The notes below the pieces were generated by a model. The model worked only from the letters and a program-made list of their open reading frames with translations. It did no database searches and was not told the DNA's origin. A stretch of DNA of 35,481 nt, taken from the NCBI RefSeq assembly GCF_030238365.1, contig NZ_JASSOT010000077.1, positions 1 to 35,481 of the forward strand, given 5' to 3'. Positions within the stretch are counted from its first letter, which is position 1. Every line of letters starts with the position of its first letter. Below are positions 1 through 7,394 of the stretch, in pieces. Made by a program: the position numbers and the translations under genes. The DNA comes from Lelliottia wanjuensis (GTDB lineage Bacteria > Pseudomonadota > Gammaproteobacteria > Enterobacterales > Enterobacteriaceae).

Positions 1-127
1 ACTATATCCATTACTATAACAACGAGCGGATCAGCCTGAAATTAAAAGGCCTGAGTCCGGTAGAATACCGAACCCAGACCCCGATAGCCGCTTAACATGA
101 ACTGTCCAACTTTATGGGGTCAGTCCA
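1..127 (+). mobile_element. Right end of an IS150-like element (IS3 family), truncated by the window edge
   Basis: The last codons of an IS3-family transposase (OrfB) are followed by a terminal inverted repeat at 102-127. The reverse complement of that repeat starts TGGACTG and matches the left-end repeat at 35355-35380 in 21 of 26 positions, so both ends belong to the same or very similar elements. The element stops at 127, only 23 bp past the hspQ stop codon. What lies on its far side is outside the window, so a target-site duplication cannot be checked. Confidence 0.88.
3..95 (+). CDS. IS150-like transposase OrfB, C-terminal fragment
   Basis: An open frame enters from the window edge and ends at TAA 93-95. 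It encodes about 30 residues beginning YIHYYNNERI and containing KGLSPVEYRTQ. This is the conserved C-terminus of IS3-family DDE transposases (IS150 InsK group), where the HYYN(N/H)xR and LSPxEYR blocks close the integrase-core domain. The catalytic residues lie upstream and outside the window. The gene is probably complete in the genome and cut only by the window. Confidence 0.85.
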   Translation, partial: YIHYYNNERISLKLKGLSPVEYRTQTPIAA

Positions 128-150
128 TTGAATCGGGCTTTGTTTTTTGG
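128..150 (-). terminator. Half terminator arm between hspQ and the IS end
   Basis: The plus strand reads CGGGCTTTGT (134-143) followed by Ts. That is a typical right arm and T-tract of an intrinsic terminator, or on the minus strand the left arm of an hspQ terminator. No partner arm is present on this side because the IS end begins at 127. I infer that the IS insertion split the hairpin. Confidence 0.5.
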
Positions 151-468
151 TTAGTTCCGCAGGCGCGGAGCCTGGAGCTGTTTGCGGATGGTCTGGGCCA
201 GTTCGTCCATGGAAGGTTGCTCAGGATGTTCCTTCTGCAGTTCACTGCTTAACTGCGCCTCCGCAAGATAAGTGTGAACCGGCTGACCATCGTCATCTTC
301 CATGACCACATGGTACCAGGGCGCAGCGCGAAGCTCGGCGTTAACCGCCAGCTCGTCCGCTGACGGTTCATCAAGGGAGTATTCCGGGTCAATATCCACC
401 ACCACCCCCAGATACCCTAACAGGGAGTGGCGCACCTGCTGGCCGATACCGTATTTGCTGGCAATCAT
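151..468 (-). CDS. hspQ: Heat shock protein HspQ
   Basis: The 105-residue protein begins MIASKYGIGQ and is nearly identical to E. coli HspQ, a small protein that binds hemimethylated DNA in vitro and acts as a specificity-enhancing adaptor of Lon. The whole family length is present, including the conserved APWYHVV and TYLAEAQL blocks. An upstream GTG at 474 would add two residues, but the GGGAGG ribosome site (474-479) overlaps it and lies 5 nt before the ATG at 468, so 468 is chosen. The gene is downstream of rlmI in the same direction with 60 bp between them, and a sigma-32-like promoter fills that gap. An IS end sits 23 bp beyond the stop and has probably removed the terminator. Confidence 0.95.
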   Translation of the reverse strand: MIASKYGIGQQVRHSLLGYLGVVVDIDPEYSLDEPSADELAVNAELRAAPWYHVVMEDDDGQPVHTYLAEAQLSSELQKEHPEQPSMDELAQTIRKQLQAPRLRN

Positions 469-502
469 AGTCACCTCCCGGGAAATGTTACTTACATCAG
501 AT

Positions 503-528
503 GTATGGGCAACATTCCACTTTTCAAG
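503..528 (-). promoter_or_regulatory. Sigma-32 (heat-shock) promoter of hspQ
   Basis: On the minus strand CTTGAAA (528-522) is followed after 11 bp by GCCCATAC (510-503). This matches the RpoH consensus CTTGAAA...CCCCATNT, with a spacer at the short end of the range. The -35 element starts directly after the rlmI TAG stop (531-529). HspQ is a known RpoH-dependent protein in E. coli, which supports the call. Confidence 0.75.
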
Positions 529-1719
529 CTACATGACGCGACAGGCAAACCCTTTCAGATACAGCCCTTCCGGGTAGGTAGCGATCACCGGGTGATCGGC
601 CGCCTGACGGAACTGCTCTATAAATTGTACATCACGCCCCGCATCTACAGCGGCATCTGCGATCAGTTTCTGAAATAAATCGGTGGTCATCAGGCCAGAG
701 CAGGAGAAGGTCAGCAAAATCCCGCCGGGATTGAGCAGCTGGATGGCGAGCATGTTGATATCTTTATAGCCACGGCAGGCGCCCATCAGCTGGCTTTTAT
801 TTTCGACAAACTTCGGCGGGTCCATCACGATCACGTCGAATTTTTCGCCCTGGTCGCGATATTTACGCAGCAGTTTGAACACGTCATCGCGGACAAAATC
901 GGCTTTGCTCAGATCCAGCTTGTTCAGCTCGACGTTCTGTTTCGCCACGTCCAGCGCTTCCTGAGAGGTATCGACGCTGACGACCTGGCTGCAACCGCCC
1001 ATCAGCGCGGAAACGGCAAAACCGCCGGTGTAGGAGAAGCAGTTCAGCACGCGTTTGTTCTTCACGTATTGACGCGTCGCCAGGCGGCTGTCGCGCTGAT
1101 CGAGGTAATAGCCGGTTTTGTGGCCACCCTGAATATCGACGTACAGCTTCATGCCGTGCTCTTCAATCGGCAGCAGGGCAGGCGGCAGTTCGCCGGTGAC
1201 CAGGCCTTGCGTCAACTCCATGCCCTCTTTTTTACGTACCGCGACGTCGCTGCGATCGTAAATGGCGCATTCCGGATACAGGGTTTGCAGCGCGCTGATT
1301 AACGCCGCGCGCTGATATTCTGCGCCCGCGCTCAGCAACTGAAGCACCATGAAGTTGCCGAAGCGGTCGATGGTCACGCCCGGCAGACCGTCGGACTCAC
1401 CGGCGATCAAACGATAGCTGTCCAGCCCGTCGCGTTTCGCCAGCCAGTCACGCCACTCCTGCGCCCGCTGTAAACGGCGGGTGAAGAAGGCGATGTCGAT
1501 GGTTTCGTCTTTATCGAAGCTCCAGACGCGCGCGCGGATCTGGGAGGCAGGCGAGTATGCGCCGCGAGCTAACCATTTCCCCTGATGGTCAACGATATCG
1601 ATGGTTTCACCGAGGCTGGCTTTCCCTTCCATGCGGGCAACTGCGCCGGAAAAGACCCAGGGATGGCGGCGCAGTAATGATTTTTCGCGCCCTTTGGCTA
1701 ACACTAAACGTACACTCAT
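529..1719 (-). CDS. rlmI: 23S rRNA m5C1962 methyltransferase RlmI
   Basis: The 396-residue product is the same length as E. coli RlmI (YccW), which methylates C1962 of 23S rRNA using S-adenosylmethionine. An N-terminal PUA-like RNA-binding domain (about residues 1-75, starting MSVRLVLAKG) precedes a Rossmann methyltransferase domain. The SAM-binding motif VLNCFSYTGGFAVSAL is visible near residue 225, and the catalytic-loop motif MDPPKF and a later FSCSG cysteine motif are both present. The gene is divergent from the acylphosphatase gene across about 94 bp and runs toward hspQ. It appears intact. Confidence 0.96.
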   Translation of the reverse strand: MSVRLVLAKGREKSLLRRHPWVFSGAVARMEGKASLGETIDIVDHQGKWLARGAYSPASQIRARVWSFDKDETIDIAFFTRRLQRAQEWRDWLAKRDGLDSYRLIAGESDGLPGVTIDRFGNFMVLQLLSAGAEYQRAALISALQTLYPECAIYDRSDVAVRKKEGMELTQGLVTGELPPALLPIEEHGMKLYVDIQGGHKTGYYLDQRDSRLATRQYVKNKRVLNCFSYTGGFAVSALMGGCSQVVSVDTSQEALDVAKQNVELNKLDLSKADFVRDDVFKLLRKYRDQGEKFDVIVMDPPKFVENKSQLMGACRGYKDINMLAIQLLNPGGILLTFSCSGLMTTDLFQKLIADAAVDAGRDVQFIEQFRQAADHPVIATYPEGLYLKGFACRVM

Positions 1720-1813
1720 AATTTGCTATTCTGTTGATTCAATGAATTGGCGGCCATTTTCCCGAGTTCAGTGGGGAAATGCAACGCGCCAGACAGGATT
1801 AAGGGGAACGATG

Positions 1814-2095
1814 ATGTCAAAAGTCTGCACAATCGCCTGGGTTCACGGCACCGTTCAGGGCGTCGGGTTTCGCTACAGTACGCAGCGCGAAGCGTTACAG
1901 CTCGGGCTGACGGGCTACGCGCGTAACAGGGATGACGGCAGCGTCGAGGTGGTGGCCTGCGGCGACGCTGAACAGGTCGAAAAACTGGTCGCCTGGCTGA
2001 AAGCGGGTGGGCCACGTAGCGCGCGGGTTGAAAAGGTCTTAACCGAACCGCATCAACCCGGCCGCGAATATGTGAATTTCGGTATTCGCTATTAA
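1814..2095 (+). CDS. yccX: Acylphosphatase
   Basis: The protein matches E. coli YccX (AcyP), a small cytoplasmic enzyme that hydrolyses acyl-phosphate bonds. The catalytic arginine is R20 in the phosphate-binding loop VQGVGFRY, and the catalytic asparagine is N38 in GYARNRDDGSVEV. ATG codons occur at 1811 and 1814; the second is chosen because the GGGG-rich ribosome site then has 7 nt spacing and the product starts MSKVC as in E. coli. A longer frame opens at 1601 but runs back into antisense rlmI sequence. The stop overlaps the tusE stop by 3 bp (convergent genes). Confidence 0.94.
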   Translation: MSKVCTIAWVHGTVQGVGFRYSTQREALQLGLTGYARNRDDGSVEVVACGDAEQVEKLVAWLKAGGPRSARVEKVLTEPHQPGREYVNFGIRY

Positions 2096-2421
2096 ATGCA
2101 CTTCACGGGCTTCGGCAGTCCCGCGATTTTAGTCGCCTGCTTGGCCGGGCCTTTCGGGAACAGGCGATACAGATAGCGGCTGTTGCCTTTCTCTTCGCCA
2201 AACTTATTGGCCATCGCTTTCACCAGCATACGGATGGCTGGGGAAGTGTTGAATTCCAGATAGAAGTCGCGGACAAAACGCACCACTTCCCAGTGTTCTG
2301 GCGTCAGGGTAATCGCCTCTTTCTCGGCAATCACCTCGGCAAGCCCTTCGCTCCACTGGCTGCTCTCTTTCAGATAGCCGTCGTTATCGGTCTCTATCTC
2401 TTTACCTTCAAAGCTCAACAT
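2092..2421 (-). CDS. tusE: Sulfurtransferase TusE
   Basis: The 109-residue protein belongs to the DsrC/TusE family. TusE takes sulfur from the TusBCD complex and passes it to MnmA for 2-thiouridine formation at the wobble position of tRNA. The persulfide-carrying cysteine is the penultimate residue, in the conserved tail GLPKPVKCI. The body GEEKGNSRYLYRLFPKGPAKQATKIA is almost identical to E. coli. Another in-frame ATG at 2427 would add two residues; 2421 gives the usual length, and no strong ribosome site separates the two. The 3' end overlaps that of the acylphosphatase gene. Confidence 0.95.
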   Translation of the reverse strand: MLSFEGKEIETDNDGYLKESSQWSEGLAEVIAEKEAITLTPEHWEVVRFVRDFYLEFNTSPAIRMLVKAMANKFGEEKGNSRYLYRLFPKGPAKQATKIAGLPKPVKCI

Positions 2422-2460
2422 AGTCATTCACACGTCAATCGAAAACCCGCGCAGTGTACC

Positions 2461-2490
2461 AAAAAACAAAGCCCCGCATAAGCGGGGCTT
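2461..2490 (-). terminator. Intrinsic terminator after yccA
   Basis: AAGCCCCGC (2469-2477) pairs with GCGGGGCTT (2482-2490) around a 4-nt loop. On the minus strand the hairpin is followed by TTTGTTTTTT. It lies between the yccA stop and the tusE start and ends yccA transcription. Confidence 0.88.
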
Positions 2491-2508
2491 GATTCGAAGC
2501 ACTGTCTG

Positions 2509-3168
2509 TTAATCGCGGCTGGCGAAGCCCAGGATGCTCAACAGGCTGACGAAGATGTTGTACAGCGACACATACAGGCTCACGGTAGCGCGGATGTAGT
2601 TCGTTTCACCGCCGTGAATGATGTTGCTGGTCTCATACAGGATCGCGCCGGTGGAGATCAGGATGAACACCGCGCTAATCGCCAGGTGCAGGGCAGGCAG
2701 CTGCAGGAAGATGTTTGCCACCATTCCGAGCAGTACTACCACGATACCCGCCATCAGCATCCCGCCGAGGAAAGACATATCTTTGCGCGTCGTCAGGACG
2801 TAAGCGGAGCAGCAGAAGAACACTAATGCCGTACCACCCAGCGCCAGGCCGATGAGATCGCCCATGCCAGCAGACAGGTAAGCGTTCAGCATTGGCCCCA
2901 GGATGTAGCCCAGGAAGCCGGTGAAGGCGAACGCAGACAAAATACCAATCGGTTTGTCAGCGGTTTTGTAGGTCAGGAACATCAGACCATACATACCGAC
3001 CAGCGTCAGAATCAGACCCGGAGACGGCAGCATCAGCACGGTGCTGGCCGTCGCGGTGATCGCCGAAAACGCCAGCGTCAGGCTGAGCATGAAATAGGTG
3101 TTGCGCAGCACTTTGTGGGTGCTGAGTAGCGATGTGCGGTCGCGTGAAGAAATAATAATACGATCCAT
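2509..3168 (-). CDS. yccA: YccA, Bax inhibitor-1 family inner-membrane protein (FtsH modulator)
   Basis: The 219-residue protein starts MDRIIISSRDRTSLLSTHKV and matches E. coli YccA over its whole length. YccA is a substrate and inhibitor of the membrane protease FtsH and protects SecY when translocons jam. Seven hydrophobic segments are visible, for example TYFMLSLTLAFSAITATAS and GLILTLVGMYGLMFLTY. The short cytoplasmic N-terminus needed for degradation by FtsH is intact. The gene is monocistronic here, with its own terminator at 2461-2490. Confidence 0.95.
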   Translation of the reverse strand: MDRIIISSRDRTSLLSTHKVLRNTYFMLSLTLAFSAITATASTVLMLPSPGLILTLVGMYGLMFLTYKTADKPIGILSAFAFTGFLGYILGPMLNAYLSAGMGDLIGLALGGTALVFFCCSAYVLTTRKDMSFLGGMLMAGIVVVLLGMVANIFLQLPALHLAISAVFILISTGAILYETSNIIHGGETNYIRATVSLYVSLYNIFVSLLSILGFASRD

Positions 3169-3434
3169 GAGTCACTCTCTTATGACAGATGTAATTAACG
3201 GCAAGAATAGGAAAGGTCTTGCCAGTTACAAAGTGGTTTTACCCATCTTTACTCAGCCGGTTAGGGCCCGCGCTGGTGCTTTGTTTCAAAGAAATCCATT
3301 TCAACAGAATGAATATCGGTTTGATGAATTTAATCAGATCAACATCTTATAGGTTACTGAAAAATATTGCCTTATTAATCTTTGAGCGCTAAGAGTGAAT
3401 ACGCATCGTCAAAAACCCACAATAAGGCGAAACA

Positions 3435-5063
3435 ATGAAATCAGCATCACGCACTCACTTTACACTCTCTTTACTGACGGCAGGGATCTTGTGCGCCAGC
3501 ACAACGGCCTGGGCCGCCAGTGTGCCGGCAGGAACACAACTGGCAGAGAAGCAGGAACTGGTCAGGAATAACGGCAGTGAGCCGGCATCGCTCGATCCGC
3601 ACAAAGTCGAAAGCGATGTCGAATTCAATATTATCAGTGATTTGTTCGAAGGGCTGGTTCGCGTATCGCCAGCGGGCGAGATAGAGCCGCGCCTCGCGGA
3701 GAAATGGGAGAACAAGGACAATACCGTCTGGACTTTCCACCTGCGCCCTGGCATCACCTGGAGTGACGGCTCTGCGATAACCGCTCAGGATATTGTCTGG
3801 AGCTGGCAGCGTCTGGTTGATCCCAACACCGCGTCGCCGTACGCCAGCTATCCAGGCAACATGCACATTGTCAATGCAGCCGATATCGCTCAAGGCAAAC
3901 AGAAGCCGGACACGCTCGGCGTGAAGGCGATTAACGACACCACCCTCGAAGTGACGCTGACGCAGCCGAATGCGGCATTTCTCGCCATGCTGGCGCACCC
4001 GTCGCTGGTGCCGGTCGATAAAGTGCTGATTGGCCGCTTCGGCGATAAATGGACCAAGCCGGAACATTTTGTCAGCAGCGGGGCCTATAAACTCTCGCAG
4101 TGGGTCGTGAACGAGCGCATCGTGGCGGAGCGCAACCCGCGCTACTGGGATAACGCTCACACGGTGATTAACAAGGTGACTTATCTGCCGATCACCTCTG
4201 AGGCCTCGGACGTGAACCGCTACAAAGCGGGTGAGATCGATATCGTCTATACGGTGCCGATCAACCAGTTTGCGCAGCTGAAGAAAACCCTCGGCTCAGA
4301 GCTGGATGTCTCCCCGCAGCTCGCCACCTATTATTACGAATTCAACACCACCCGACCGCCGTTCAACGATGTGCGCGTGCGTAAGGCGCTGAACATGGCG
4401 CTGGATAAGGACATCATCGCCGAGAAAGTGTTAGGGCAGGGGCAACGCCCGGCGTGGTTAATCAGTCAGCCGGATATCGGTGGGGTGAAACTTCATGCGC
4501 CGGAATACGCCAGCTGGCCGATGGATAAACGCATCGCGGAAGCCAAAAAGCTGCTGAACGAAGCCGGATTCAACGACTCGCATCCGCTCAGTTTCAATCT
4601 GCTCTATAACACCTCGGAATCGCACCAGCGCATCGCCATTGCAGCGAGTTCGATGTGGAAGAAAAACCTCGGCGTGGAAGCGAAGCTGCAAAACCAGGAG
4701 TGGAAAACCATGCTCGATACCATGCATACGCATAACTTCGATGCCGTGCGCTACGCCTGGATTGCCGATTACGACGATGCCGCGACCTTCCTGAATAACT
4801 TCCGCACCGGCGACAGCGAAAACACCAGCCAGTACAGCAACCCGGCCTATGACAAAGCGCTGGTGGATGCGGCAAAAGCCAAAACCACCGAGGAGCGCGG
4901 CAAGTATTACCAGCAGGCAGAAGACCTGTTAGGCCAGGATGTGCCCGCCATTCCGGTGTATCACTACGTTCGCACGCATTTGATCAAGCCTTGGGTGGGT
5001 GGATTTACACCGGATAAACTGGGGTACTACTTCACGAAGGACATGTACATCAAAAAGCATTAA
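3435..5063 (+). CDS. Periplasmic oligopeptide-binding protein, OppA-like
   Basis: The 542-residue protein is a family 5 solute-binding protein (SBP_bac_5) close to E. coli OppA and MppA. It shares blocks such as LVRNNGSEPASLDPHKVE, VWTFHLRPG and KPWVGGFT. A signal peptide (about residues 1-27, cleaved near AWA-A) sends it to the periplasm. It should bind short peptides and hand them to an ABC permease, but no permease or ATPase genes adjoin, so it probably uses the Opp or a Dpp-like permease encoded elsewhere. An AAGG site lies about 9 nt before the ATG. The gene stands alone between yccA and serT, where E. coli has none. MppA-like binding of murein tripeptide is possible but cannot be read from sequence. 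Confidence 0.88.
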   Translation: MKSASRTHFTLSLLTAGILCASTTAWAASVPAGTQLAEKQELVRNNGSEPASLDPHKVESDVEFNIISDLFEGLVRVSPAGEIEPRLAEKWENKDNTVWTFHLRPGITWSDGSAITAQDIVWSWQRLVDPNTASPYASYPGNMHIVNAADIAQGKQKPDTLGVKAINDTTLEVTLTQPNAAFLAMLAHPSLVPVDKVLIGRFGDKWTKPEHFVSSGAYKLSQWVVNERIVAERNPRYWDNAHTVINKVTYLPITSEASDVNRYKAGEIDIVYTVPINQFAQLKKTLGSELDVSPQLATYYYEFNTTRPPFNDVRVRKALNMALDKDIIAEKVLGQGQRPAWLISQPDIGGVKLHAPEYASWPMDKRIAEAKKLLNEAGFNDSHPLSFNLLYNTSESHQRIAIAASSMWKKNLGVEAKLQNQEWKTMLDTMHTHNFDAVRYAWIADYDDAATFLNNFRTGDSENTSQYSNPAYDKALVDAAKAKTTEERGKYYQQAEDLLGQDVPAIPVYHYVRTHLIKPWVGGFTPDKLGYYFTKDMYIKKH

Positions 5064-5167
5064 GCCTGAAACAGGCGATTTTATGCTGACAAAATAGTCA
5101 ATGCGTTGTTATTTCAACCGATTAACATCAATTTGGCTATTTTTGAAGCAAACGATCACATTGATGC

Positions 5168-5196
5168 TTTACACGAAGTTCGGAGGTGTTTATAGT
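5168..5196 (+). promoter_or_regulatory. serT promoter
   Basis: TTTACA (5168-5173) and TATAGT (5191-5196) are separated by exactly 17 bp, a strong sigma-70 promoter. The following sequence GCGCCCC is a GC-rich discriminator, typical of stringently controlled stable-RNA promoters. The mature tRNA begins 13 nt downstream. Confidence 0.88.
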
Positions 5197-5208
5197 GCGC
5201 CCCATACC

Positions 5209-5296
5209 GGAAGCGTGGCCGAGCGGTTGAAGGCACCGGTCTTGAAAACCGGCGACCCGAAAGGGTTCTAGAGTTCGAATCTCTACGCTTCCGCCA
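5209..5296 (+). tRNA. serT: tRNA-Ser(UGA)
   Basis: The 88-nt sequence folds as a class II tRNA with a long variable arm. The acceptor stem GGAAGCG pairs with CGCTTCC, followed by an encoded GCCA end. The anticodon stem-loop has TGA in CTTGAAAA, the variable arm is the hairpin GACCCGAAAGGGTTC, and the T-loop reads GTTCGAATC. Sequence and position after yccA match E. coli serT. It reads UCA-type serine codons. Confidence 0.97.
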
Positions 5297-5302
5297 AATA
5301 CG

Positions 5303-5335
5303 AAACCCCAGTTCAGCAATGAACTGGGGTTTTTT
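5303..5335 (+). terminator. Intrinsic terminator of serT
   Basis: A 12-bp stem (5303-5314 with 5321-5332) around the loop AGCAAT is followed by a run of Ts. It begins 6 nt after the tRNA CCA end. Confidence 0.93.
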
Positions 5336-5540
5336 GCTTGGGCGGTCTCAACGCTCAATCGCGCGTCAGCCGGGAGCTGTATTTCCTTCATGGACGAACC
5401 AAATGAAAGTGTCTTCGCCGGGTGAACTGTATGTGCAGGCCACAACTTTCACGCCGGAAGGGACAATCCTGTTGATTATTCCGGGTGTTCAATGCTGTTA
5501 TCTCTCCAGCCACTCACACCTTATGTCAGGAAAATCATCA

Positions 5541-6236
5541 ATGAAAAAATGGCTTTTGCTCGCGGCGATACTCAGCCCACAAGCTTTCGCGGCTGCACCT
5601 TGTACACCAGACACCGCTCCCGGGGATTTATGTGAGGTGGCTATCGACCAGCTACGGCCCACTCAGGCGGGCATTGGTCAGCTGCAAGTGGATGAAGAGC
5701 AGAAAAAACTTGCGGATAAGAGCGCCAAAAAGCTCGAAAAGTACGCTGTTAAAAAAGAGATCCCGGTGGTGATATCTCCGCAGGGCGAGTACTGGCTGGT
5801 CGACAGGCACCATCTCACTCGCACCCTATGGCAACTGGGCGTGAAAAAGACCACGGTCAAAGTCATCGCGCATCTGCAGGATAAAGCCACCTTCTGGCCG
5901 CAGATGGAGAAAAACCACTGGGTGTGGCTGAAAAACGAAAAGGGGCAATCCATCACGCCGGAGCAACTGCCGAAGCGTATCGCCGATCTGCCTGATTATC
6001 CTTATCGTTCGCTTGCGGGCCTGTTGCAGGACGAAGGCTATTTTGACAAGAAAAAGCAGGTCTATTTTGTTGAGTTTGCCTGGGCTAGTTGGCTCGGGGA
6101 AAAGATGGGCTGGCAGTCCGTCAATGCTGGCAATCTGAAGGAGCGGCTAACCCAGGCAAAGACGCTTGCTTGTGAGCCGGATGCTAAAACGTTGCCTGGC
6201 TATCCCGGTGAGAAGTGTTTGGGCTCGGCAATGTGA
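5541..6236 (+). CDS. Secreted ParB/Srx-fold protein (ParBc_2-like), function unknown
   Basis: The 231-residue protein has a clear signal peptide (MKKWLLLAAILSPQAFA, cleaved about residue 17), so it acts in the periplasm or outside. The rest resembles the ParBc_2 family of putative ParB-like proteins: a DQLRPTQAGIGQ segment, then a YWLVDRHHLTRTLW block like the ParB-fold D-R-H-H motif. Cysteines near both ends (C21, C31 and two near the C-terminus) could form disulfides, which fits export. The ATG at 5541 is chosen because it starts the signal peptide and has AGGA upstream; the frame stays open back to the serT terminator, but that part is not protein-like. No partner gene adjoins. The substrate is unknown, and nuclease activity is not shown by sequence. 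Confidence 0.75.
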   Translation: MKKWLLLAAILSPQAFAAAPCTPDTAPGDLCEVAIDQLRPTQAGIGQLQVDEEQKKLADKSAKKLEKYAVKKEIPVVISPQGEYWLVDRHHLTRTLWQLGVKKTTVKVIAHLQDKATFWPQMEKNHWVWLKNEKGQSITPEQLPKRIADLPDYPYRSLAGLLQDEGYFDKKKQVYFVEFAWASWLGEKMGWQSVNAGNLKERLTQAKTLACEPDAKTLPGYPGEKCLGSAM

Positions 6237-6256
6237 AGCAGTGCGGGATGCCTGCG

Positions 6257-6291
6257 AAAAAAGGGGTTACCGAAAGGTAACCCCTTTTTTT
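6257..6291. terminator. Bidirectional intrinsic terminator
   Basis: GGGGTTACC (6263-6271) and GGTAACCCC (6276-6284) form a perfect stem with a GAAA tetraloop. The stem is flanked by a run of A on the left and of T on the right, so it works on both strands. It separates the ParB-like gene from the convergent mgtE-type gene. Confidence 0.92.
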
Positions 6292-6324
6292 GGCTTTATT
6301 TTCTTTGTTCAGGCTACAAACCTG

Positions 6325-7326
6325 TCACTCCAGACCCAGCGTGTACTGTGCAATCTTGAAATAGATAATCAGGCCTGTTCCGTCGATAAAGGTGGCGATA
6401 AACGGCGCGGATACCACGGCAGGGTCGATGCCACAGCGTTTAAGCACCATCGGGATCACTGACGAGACAATGGCGCTCCACAGGGTAATGCACACCAGCG
6501 TCAGGCTGACGATAAGCGTAATGTCCATTCCAATACCCATCATCCAGGCCCTCACACAGCCTGCCAGCCCGAGCGTAATGGCAATCATCACCGAGGTGGT
6601 CATCTCTTTACGCAGCACGCGCCCCAGATCTTTCAGGCCAACTTCACCCAGCGCCATCGCGCGGACCAGCGTTGAGGTAATCTGCGTGCCGCTGTTGCCG
6701 CCGGTGCCAATGAGCAATGGAATAAAGAACGCCAGTGCGATAGCGGATTCAAGCGCATCTTCAAAATGCTGAAGCACGGTGCTGGTGTAGGCCTCTGCGA
6801 CGAACAGCAGCAGCAGCCAGACGGCACGTTTTTTCCAAAGCTGCACAGCGCTGGTCTCGAGGTAAGGCCGCTCCAGAGGCAGCGTAGCCCCCTGGCGCTG
6901 CGCATCTTCCGTCACGTCATCTTCCAGCAAATGAGCAATTTCACGTTCGGTGAGACAACCCACCAGTTTCCCGTGGGTGACAACCGGTACCACGTCCACA
7001 CCGGCATGGCTGAGTAGGGCGGCCACTTTTGCACGCTCATCGTCGGGCTGAACCTGCAAAAACTGAGAAACCATCAGCGCGCTAACGGCCTGAACGGTAT
7101 TCGCTTCCTGTAATAACGTTCTGACCGAAATCATCCCGGCCAATCGACCATTATCTTCAATAAAAATATGCGTTGGAATATCGTCATCTTTTAATTGTGC
7201 GAAGAAATGTTCACGCGCCAGCGCGACACATAATGACGCGTCAAGGACAATAAAATCCGTATTCATATATTGCGCGATGGCGCTGTCATTAAATGCAGGA
7301 TTTGAATTATGGATGGTGTAAGACAT
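6325..7326 (-). CDS. MgtE-type magnesium transporter without the N-terminal helical domain
   Basis: The 333-residue protein has a tandem CBS pair (about residues 20-140) followed by the MgtE membrane domain (about 170-333, five predicted helices). Family motifs are GTGGNSGTQ in the second helix and DPA near residue 301, whose aspartate matches the pore magnesium site of Thermus MgtE. Classical MgtE is about 450 residues and begins with an alpha-helical MgtE_N domain that gates with the CBS domains; that domain is absent. The ATG at 7326 (MSYTIHNSNP) has AAAGGG 8 nt upstream. A longer GTG-started frame runs into the M-box RNA and is rejected. Expression is probably controlled by the riboswitch upstream. 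The predicted role is Mg2+ (possibly Co2+) entry at the inner membrane. Confidence 0.88.
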   Translation of the reverse strand: MSYTIHNSNPAFNDSAIAQYMNTDFIVLDASLCVALAREHFFAQLKDDDIPTHIFIEDNGRLAGMISVRTLLQEANTVQAVSALMVSQFLQVQPDDERAKVAALLSHAGVDVVPVVTHGKLVGCLTEREIAHLLEDDVTEDAQRQGATLPLERPYLETSAVQLWKKRAVWLLLLFVAEAYTSTVLQHFEDALESAIALAFFIPLLIGTGGNSGTQITSTLVRAMALGEVGLKDLGRVLRKEMTTSVMIAITLGLAGCVRAWMMGIGMDITLIVSLTLVCITLWSAIVSSVIPMVLKRCGIDPAVVSAPFIATFIDGTGLIIYFKIAQYTLGLE

Positions 7327-7394
7327 AGTGAATTCCCTTTGAATATAATTATCTCTCAGGGGCGAGCAAGACAGGGCATGTCGAAGAGGAGATC

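Noticed and set aside
5209..5296. serT as attachment site of an integrated island
   Set aside because: No integrase gene and no direct repeat of the tRNA 3' end was seen downstream in the window.
5319..5540. 74-residue extension of the ParB-like protein
   Set aside because: It starts within the serT terminator and would bury the signal peptide.
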